A stretch of 32,210 nt of DNA from Chthoniobacter sp. (lineage in GTDB: Bacteria > Verrucomicrobiota > Verrucomicrobiia > Chthoniobacterales > Chthoniobacteraceae): assembly GCA_028293645.1 (NCBI GenBank), contig JAQGOK010000078.1:1-32210 (forward strand), given 5' to 3'. The position numbers and the translations under genes are program-made. Every line of letters begins with the position of its first letter. Positions within the stretch are counted from its first letter, which is position 1. The notes under the pieces were generated by a model. That model saw only the letters and a list, made by a program, of their open reading frames with translations, had not been told where the DNA came from and ran no database searches. Shown here piece after piece: positions 26,422-32,210 of the stretch.

Positions 26422-29400
26422 TCATTTTTGAATGGTGAACTGTGGCGAGGTCGCCAGCAGGTGGAGGATGGCGCGGATTCGATTGCGTGCCTGCACGGTG
26501 GCATTCGCGTCGGTGAGTGTGTTGGCGTAATCGACAAGCAGCTGTTTGGCATTCACGACCACCCGCGGATTCGAAGTATAGTTGTTGGTTCCGGTGCTGG
26601 GGAGTTGTCCAGCGAGTAACAAGGTGCTGAGCTCATCAACCAGCGAACTGAGGTTGCTGGCGTGGGTCCAGGCCAGGCTGGTGCTCGGCCGGTTGCCCAT
26701 CCATGGGCTAAGATCGATGGCGATACTGCCGTTACCGTCGCGGAAGGAGTTGAGTCCGGTGGTGCTCCCGGAGGTGGAACTACTGCCGGAGCTGAAGATG
26801 CCGCCAAAAATGAAGTTCGACTGCCGAACGACGTTTGTGTCCGACGTGATCTGGAACTCAGGGGTGATCAGGCCAGCCTCCGCCAGAAGACCGGGAAAGC
26901 GGTAGTCAGGCTCGAAAAAGTTAAACACCGTGGGTGAGCGCAACGGGGTCTGGCCCAGGTAAGTGTCCGTACTATTCAGCGTCCAGTTGTTCGCAGTGCC
27001 ACCAACGTTGCCACTGCGGTTGAGGGAAACCGTGGGGGGACCGACCACGACCTCACCGGAGCGCGTCACTGAGTCTGTTGCCGTGAGGGTAAAGCGGCGA
27101 TCATCCAGCACGGTGACGGCGTAGGTGCCGTCGAGCGCTACGTTGGTGGAGCCAGTCACCGGACTAAAGTCGAGCGCCACGTTGACTCCGGAGATCAGGC
27201 AGTGATTGTAGCTTGTGGTCACAGTGATGGTGTTGCCGGCTTGCGTGTAGCCACCTGTATAGAAGACCAGCCAACCAGTGCTGCCGCCCGGGTTGGTATC
27301 GGATATGGCGGATTCCACCGTAAAGGTGTTCGTGGTCGCCCCTGTAAGCTTGTAGAGGCCGTCACTCCCGGAGCCGCTGGTGAAATCAAGATAAACGGAG
27401 TTCCCGCTTACCAGGCCATGCGCGTTGCGTGTCACGGTGATGGTCGTGCCGGTTTGTGCGTAAGTGCAGCTAAGGATATCGGGTGCCGTGACATTGAAGC
27501 TGTTGGCCGAGGCGGGAGTGCCGGTCACCGAGTAAGTACGACCGGTCGGGGATGGTGAGCCAGAGGTAAAGGTCAGGTTGACCGCGTTCCCGCTGCTCAG
27601 CTTATGCGGAACGCTGGTGTTGCTGATTGTGATGACGTTGTTGGTCTGGAGGTAAGTGCCGTCGATGGCGGGGGCGGCCGGGAAGGCGCGGGCAAGGGCG
27701 GTCACGCGCAGCAGGGGCTCGCGCTGTTTGCCGTAGCCTTGCTGGACCAGGAGCGCGGTCGAACGTGCTTCGTAATCGAGAAGGATCGCTTTGATGACGG
27801 CCCGCATGTTGCCGCGAATGCGGTTGGTCGTGCCGTCGTCGTCGAACTTTTGCACGACACGGTAGATGTATCCGCGGCTGGGTGTGCTGGTCACCAAGCG
27901 TTGAATCAGTTGCCGGCAGATAAATGGTCCAACGTTTGGATGTTCGAAGATGGCGCGGTGGGTTGCCTCCAGTTCCGCCGCTGGCAACCCTTGATAGGCA
28001 GGGTCATTGATCGTCGCGGTGCGGCTATAGGGCGAGGCCGTATGGTTGGCAAACGGATCCAGAGCAACTCCCCCGACGCTCGGGAGACCTGGCAGAACGA
28101 CATTATTCAAGATTCGCTTCGGACCCGTGAAATGGCGCTCGGGCACTTCCTTCATCGGGCGCGTGTACGTGTTGACGTAAGGGCTGGCGTTGAAGCCAGT
28201 GGGCAGAAAACCAGTGCTCGCGTTGGGCTGATTGTAGTCCCATCCGGTGAAGGCATGCGCGAAACCGACGATCACTTCCTGATCGTAGGTGGGCACTGGA
28301 ACGCCTTTCGAGTTGAGGATCAGCGAACCGTCCGGGTGCATGCGATTCAGGCCGAGTGAGAAAAGCTGCAGAATTTCCCGCGCGTAGTTTTCGTTCGGAA
28401 TGCGGCCGCTCGCTTTGTTCGGCTTATCGTTGCGCCGCATGTCGAGATAGGCGCCCATGGCTGGGGTAAGCGTCACGGCTTTCAGGATGTCGCTGAAGTT
28501 GCCAAAGCTGTGGTCGAGCAGCGTATCGTAGAAGTAGGAGAGTGCGTCCGAGCGGTCTTCCAGCGGGCCAGCGGAGGAAACGACAAGGATCTGGCTTAGC
28601 GCAAAGGCGATTCGTTGCCGCAGTTGATCGTCGGCCGTGATGGAGTTCTTCCACCACGAGTTGGTCGTAAGGTTGGTCGGGTAAGTCGGGCCGTTGGGAT
28701 CGGTGAGGTTCCGTTTCAACATCACGTGATCGAGGTGACGCGTGGCTGGTTTGCCAAACTGGGCCTCGATCCACCCTTCGTAACCGATCGACTGCACCGC
28801 AGCGATTTCCGCGAGTGTGGGGCCGAAGGTGGCTTGGGTTAGGAACCGCGAGGCGGCGTTGGCGTTGAGCGGTTCCGATGACCAGGAGGGTGGGCTCGCT
28901 GGCGGAGTGAAGGTCTGCGAGCCATCCTGCACGCGATAGAAGCCTTTGATTTCGCCACCCGGATGACGAAGAGAATGGACGTTGAAGTAGGTGTTCCCGT
29001 TCTTGATTCCTAACGCGATTTGCTGCGCGCTCAAGCCAGCGACGCCGACGATGGGCCAGGCCCAACTCCCGTCCGGCAGGGTTTGCACACCCGGTTCGTC
29101 GGGATCGAAAACGATGTTCGCGCCATTGGGGAGACGGTCGTCATGCACATGCATCCCTGAAAACGGAGTGGTGAGATTCCCGTAACTGGCCGAGACGTAG
29201 GCCGTCGATTCGTCTGCACTCAGCCGGAGTGTCGAAAGGCCGTAGCCGTTCGAGACAGCGGTTCCTTGCGGAGTAAGGTTGGCGAGGTAAAGGGTGCCAT
29301 TTTCTGTGGTTCCGCTGGGTGGCGTCCATGGCGAGAGCGCATAGCCCGGCACCACCTCAGTAGGCGCACTGCCCTGGCCAGGATCCCCCGGCTTGAACCA

Positions 29401-31479
29401 ACCTACTGACACATGGTCCGTCCCGCTCGCCTCAACGTGCCGCACTTCGACGTAGTAGCGTTTACCGGCTTCCAACCAAAGCAGCGGCGACTTGCCGGCA
29501 CTGGGGTGGGTCCACGCGCGATAGCCTGTTGCAGCCGTAGTCGCAGCGCGCTTCAGGAGGTTCACTACCTCTTCGTCATCGGAGATCCAGAGTTCGGCCT
29601 GGTCATCTGCGGTGAGCCAGAACTGATAGGCACCGCTCACAGGAGCGGTGATGAAGCCGCGCAGCCTTGAGCCAAAAGTGTCGAACTCGCTTTGCGCTAC
29701 TTCGAGGCTGCTGACTACACCACGGGTGGCTGGCTGCGTGTCGATCGGTAAGTCGGCAACGGAGTTGAAGGTGCCATTCCAAACCTCACGGGTGATGCCT
29801 CCGCCGGTCTCCACTACCGTAAGTGTCAGGATGGCGGAGCCTGAGCCGTGCGGATTCGTGGCAGTTATTGGGATCTGCCAAATGCCCGCCTGTGAGGGCG
29901 TTCCGGTAATCTGGCCGGAAGCCGGGTTGATGGTCCAGGCAGGGGGACCGTTTGGAAGATTGGCCGCTCCGTAGCTGCTGGGGAGTCCACTTGCCGCGAT
30001 CTGGTAAGTGTAGGGCCCGCTGCCTCTGAGCAGGGTGATCTCGGTGGGGCTGGTTATCTGCGGAGGAGTGTTGGCGAAGAGCCGAGATTGTGGGATGACC
30101 TGCTTAACCTGGTTCTGGCTTTGCCAGGAAAGGACAGCCTGCGCGTTGTTACCGGTAGATTCGAAATGCTCGATGTAGATTGAGTAGCGCACCCCGCCGA
30201 CGAGCGAGATCGTCCCGCCATACTCGGTTGACACGACGCTGTAGTTCGCGCGCGGCCAGTTATCCACCAGCAGCTCTCCATCAACCCAAATGCGGCCGCC
30301 TTTGTTGGTCCGGAGAAAGAAGGTGTAGATCTGCGAGTATTGCGGCAGGACTTCGCCGGACCAGCGGCTGGCGAAGTAAGTGGGATTGACTCCACTGCCG
30401 GGCCAGGGGGCCACGGCGTAATCAAAGTTCACCGTCGAGTCCACGCGGGAGAGCTTCATCGCTGTCCAATCCGGGGGATTGGTGTCCGAAAGAGTGGTGC
30501 TCGTCTCGTTGTAATACTGTGCGACAAGCCCACCAACGTTTGCGGGATTGATGGCGGTCACATCGCCGATCAGAACGGCGGCCAGTGGAGTTCCTTGGAC
30601 TGTGTAAGCACCCGAGGAGCTGATGGTGAGCAAGACCGTTTCCGGAGACTCCAGCCTGTCATCGGAAAGCGGGGTAATCACGATTGCGGTGCTATTGTCA
30701 GCGAGCCCCAGTGTCACCGATCCGGACAAGGCTGCGAAGTCTGAGCCAGGAGTGGCGGTGCCGGCTACAGCGTAAGTAATCGTGATGGGGCCGAGCCCGC
30801 CGCTGCGGACGACTGTGAACGTTCCGGTATCTGGCCCAACTTCCGAAGCGTCGGGATCGATGGCCTGAATGCTGACGCGGTTCGGTGCGCTCAACGCATT
30901 GGTGATGCGCGTGAGGTCGTCCTCTTCGGAAAGACCTGCGCTGTGGTTGCTATTGGGATTGGAACGAACCGCGAGTTCTTCCCAATCGCTGACGCCGTCA
31001 CTATCGGAATCCAGATCCTGCACAAGGATCCGGTAGTATTTCCCATTAGTCGCGGGAACCGGGTAAGTGCGGGTGATTGCCTCGCCGGTGCCGGGAATGA
31101 TGGTATTCGGCGTTTCGGGCTGCCAATTCGGATTTACCAGCGAACCAGTGCTTTGGACCTGGTAACCTTTGCCGGAGACGGTGCTCCAGGTGATATGCAC
31201 GCCGGGCCCTGCGGCTCCGCCTGTGGTCATTGAAGAGATCGCGATTCTTGACGCCGCCAGAAATGGATCGGTGCCCGCAGCGCTTTCTTCAGCATTGGTT
31301 TTGCCATCACCGTCGGGGTCCGTGCCCTGCACCAAAGCGGCCGCTGAGTACTTGAGCGCCCAAATGTCACCGAGTCCGTCCGCGTTCAAGTCGATCGCGG
31401 CCGTGGCGGTCGCGGAGAGCGTCGCGAGCGTGAGCAAAGGAAGCCAGGAAGCGAGCAGCGACGCGCGGGGTTTGTTCAT
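26422..31479 (-). CDS. Giant secreted multidomain DUF1800 protein (TSP3-like, Calx-beta, two PA14, CHRD-like, interrupted DUF1800)
   Basis: Signal peptide MNKPRASLLASWLPLLTLATLSATATA; DLNADGLGDIW / DPDGDGKTNAEESAAGTDP / DLDSDSDGVSDWEE; Calx-beta GTATPGSDFAALSGSVTL; PA14 GGLVAQYYNETS...YSIYIEHFES; CHRD-like YFNVHSLRHPGGEIKGFYR; DUF1800 ASRFLTQATFGPTLAEI...NENYAREILQLFSLGLNRMHPDG...PLRSPTVFNFFEPDYRFPG. Confidence 0.9.
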   Translation of the reverse strand: MNKPRASLLASWLPLLTLATLSATATAAIDLNADGLGDIWALKYSAAALVQGTDPDGDGKTNAEESAAGTDPFLAASRIAISSMTTGGAAGPGVHITWSTVSGKGYQVQSTGSLVNPNWQPETPNTIIPGTGEAITRTYPVPATNGKYYRILVQDLDSDSDGVSDWEELAVRSNPNSNHSAGLSEEDDLTRITNALSAPNRVSIQAIDPDASEVGPDTGTFTVVRSGGLGPITITYAVAGTATPGSDFAALSGSVTLGLADNSTAIVITPLSDDRLESPETVLLTISSSGAYTVQGTPLAAVLIGDVTAINPANVGGLVAQYYNETSTTLSDTNPPDWTAMKLSRVDSTVNFDYAVAPWPGSGVNPTYFASRWSGEVLPQYSQIYTFFLRTNKGGRIWVDGELLVDNWPRANYSVVSTEYGGTISLVGGVRYSIYIEHFESTGNNAQAVLSWQSQNQVKQVIPQSRLFANTPPQITSPTEITLLRGSGPYTYQIAASGLPSSYGAANLPNGPPAWTINPASGQITGTPSQAGIWQIPITATNPHGSGSAILTLTVVETGGGITREVWNGTFNSVADLPIDTQPATRGVVSSLEVAQSEFDTFGSRLRGFITAPVSGAYQFWLTADDQAELWISDDEEVVNLLKRAATTAATGYRAWTHPSAGKSPLLWLEAGKRYYVEVRHVEASGTDHVSVGWFKPGDPGQGSAPTEVVPGYALSPWTPPSGTTENGTLYLANLTPQGTAVSNGYGLSTLRLSADESTAYVSASYGNLTTPFSGMHVHDDRLPNGANIVFDPDEPGVQTLPDGSWAWPIVGVAGLSAQQIALGIKNGNTYFNVHSLRHPGGEIKGFYRVQDGSQTFTPPASPPSWSSEPLNANAASRFLTQATFGPTLAEIAAVQSIGYEGWIEAQFGKPATRHLDHVMLKRNLTDPNGPTYPTNLTTNSWWKNSITADDQLRQRIAFALSQILVVSSAGPLEDRSDALSYFYDTLLDHSFGNFSDILKAVTLTPAMGAYLDMRRNDKPNKASGRIPNENYAREILQLFSLGLNRMHPDGSLILNSKGVPVPTYDQEVIVGFAHAFTGWDYNQPNASTGFLPTGFNASPYVNTYTRPMKEVPERHFTGPKRILNNVVLPGLPSVGGVALDPFANHTASPYSRTATINDPAYQGLPAAELEATHRAIFEHPNVGPFICRQLIQRLVTSTPSRGYIYRVVQKFDDDGTTNRIRGNMRAVIKAILLDYEARSTALLVQQGYGKQREPLLRVTALARAFPAAPAIDGTYLQTNNVITISNTSVPHKLSSGNAVNLTFTSGSPSPTGRTYSVTGTPASANSFNVTAPDILSCTYAQTGTTITVTRNAHGLVSGNSVYLDFTSGSGSDGLYKLTGATTNTFTVESAISDTNPGGSTGWLVFYTGGYTQAGNTITVTTSYNHCLISGVNVALDFSPVTGSTNVALDGTYAVTVLDDRRFTLTATDSVTRSGEVVVGPPTVSLNRSGNVGGTANNWTLNSTDTYLGQTPLRSPTVFNFFEPDYRFPGLLAEAGLITPEFQITSDTNVVRQSNFIFGGIFSSGSSSTSGSTTGLNSFRDGNGSIAIDLSPWMGNRPSTSLAWTHASNLSSLVDELSTLLLAGQLPSTGTNNYTSNPRVVVNAKQLLVDYANTLTDANATVQARNRIRAILHLLATSPQFTIQK
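27040..27657 (-). repeat. Three tandem ~60-70-aa beta-rich protein repeats inserted within the DUF1800 domain
   Basis: R1 YLQTNNVITISNTSVPHKLSSGNAVNLTFTSG...YSVTGTPASANSFNVTA; R2 YAQTGTTITVTRNAHGLVSGNSVYLDFTSG...YKLTGATTNTFTVES; R3 YTQAGNTITVTTSYNHCLISGVNVALDFSPV...YAVTVLDDRRFTLTATD. Confidence 0.85.
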
Positions 31480-31685
31480 GGCAAGGCGCGGGAGGGGTTC
31501 TTTGGATTTAGCAGAAGCGCGCGAGGGCGCAGCAGCGGGGGAGAACCCAAGGTGACACGGCGCCCTCGTTCACACAATTGAGCAAAGGAAACATTTCGAT
31601 GGCGACGCGCCCCCCGGAGCGCGGAGTTCAAGGGAGCAGAATATGTTCCGCTGCCTGGGCCGTTGCCGTGGCTTGCTTTAAACCT

Positions 31686-32210
31686 TCAGAGGAGTTCGAG
31701 TTGCGCGCTTACCGGCTCGTCCGCGGCTGGCTCTGCAAAGGTCCGCACCGGCACGCCCAGGCGGACTGCCAGCCGCTGACTGGTGAGTGGCGAGAAGCCC
31801 TCGAAGTGATTGTTCGCGTAAACGTAAACGCGCGAGAATTCCTCGACGCATTGCCGCAGGCGCACCGACCAACTCTCCAGCGAGGAGTTGCGCGGCCACG
31901 CCAGCCGATCGTAGCGCTGACTTGAGTTGATCTGGTCGCGTCGCGGCTTCGTCTTCAAGTCGCCCATCAGGCGCACGTAGGCGAAATCCGTGGTCGTCGG
32001 GAGGAACTCGAACGCCCCCTCTTCCTGATGGTCAAGTGGCGTGACGTCGTTCCAGACCCAGCAGATCCGGTGCGATTCCAGCAAATGGACGATCCGCGGG
32101 AGATGCCAGCCGTCGTGTCGAAACTCGATGGCCCAGCGGACTTCTCTGGGCAGCGACTCGACGAATCCGCGCAGGGCCGCTTCATCCTGCCGGATCTGGA
32201 AAAACGGGGG
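31686..32210 (-). CDS. DUF72 family protein (5' truncated by window edge)
   Basis: The frame stays open to the window edge: PPFFQIRQDEAALRGFVESLPREVRWAIEFRHDGWHLPRIVHLLESHRICWVWNDV...FAYVRLMGD...RVYVYANNHFEGFSPLTSQRL: DUF72 features. Confidence 0.85.
   Translation of the reverse strand, partial: PPFFQIRQDEAALRGFVESLPREVRWAIEFRHDGWHLPRIVHLLESHRICWVWNDVTPLDHQEEGAFEFLPTTTDFAYVRLMGDLKTKPRRDQINSSQRYDRLAWPRNSSLESWSVRLRQCVEEFSRVYVYANNHFEGFSPLTSQRLAVRLGVPVRTFAEPAADEPVSAQLELL

Noticed and set aside
27202-28359. Antisense ORFs inside the DUF1800 gene
   Set aside because: They lie opposite the continuous 1685-aa ORF, which has clear domain content; no independent motif.
31635-31652. Imperfect palindrome AGCAGAATATGTTCCGCT resembling an SOS-box-like site
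   Set aside because: Only 7 of 9 pairs match, it does not fit a defined LexA consensus, and it lies ~155 bp upstream of the DUF1800 start; too weak to call.
31578-31925. 115-aa + ORF near the right edge
   Set aside because: Opposite the DUF72 frame, which stays open to the window edge and matches family features.
1-32210. Search for CRISPR arrays, tRNA/rRNA genes, transposases or integrases
   Set aside because: No spaced direct-repeat array, tRNA-like cloverleaf or mobile-element protein was recognised by eye. tRNAscan/Infernal would be needed to exclude small RNAs.

Overview
This 32.2-kb, high-GC, gene-dense chromosomal window is probably from a Verrucomicrobia-like bacterium (inferred from protein style only, not proven). 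No tRNA, rRNA, CRISPR array or transposase is recognisable. (1) 1-15.7 kb is an exopolysaccharide/surface-glycan locus. It holds a Wza-like export protein (5' truncated) and a Wzc-like tyrosine autokinase on the + strand. A convergent minus-strand operon follows, made of glycosyltransferases, a Wzy-like membrane protein and a hexapeptide acyltransferase, with 4-bp stop/start overlaps at nearly every junction. Two + strand glycosyltransferases, a membrane-anchored PIG-L-type deacetylase and a FemAB/CelD-like acyltransferase come next, and the block ends in a perfect 14-bp terminator hairpin. (2) 15.7-18.8 kb holds a Thr-rich secreted protein, two stand-alone receiver proteins, and a secreted His/Cys-rich protein with a heavy-metal-binding-like motif. 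(3) 18.8-21.1 kb is a putative ECF sigma / Cys-free anti-sigma-like / PDZ protein operon, followed by a convergent DUF2721 pair. (4) 22.0-24.1 kb is a secreted FAD-dependent oxidoreductase with a C-terminal beta-sandwich domain. (5) 24.3-31.5 kb is a three-gene minus-strand operon: a giant multidomain DUF1800 protein, a Tat-type DUF1501 protein, and a small anchored protein with a GspG-like C-terminus. This operon is the best candidate for an under-described system. The DUF1800 domain is interrupted by three tandem beta-rich repeats resembling phage-structural repeats. (6) The right edge carries a truncated DUF72 gene.
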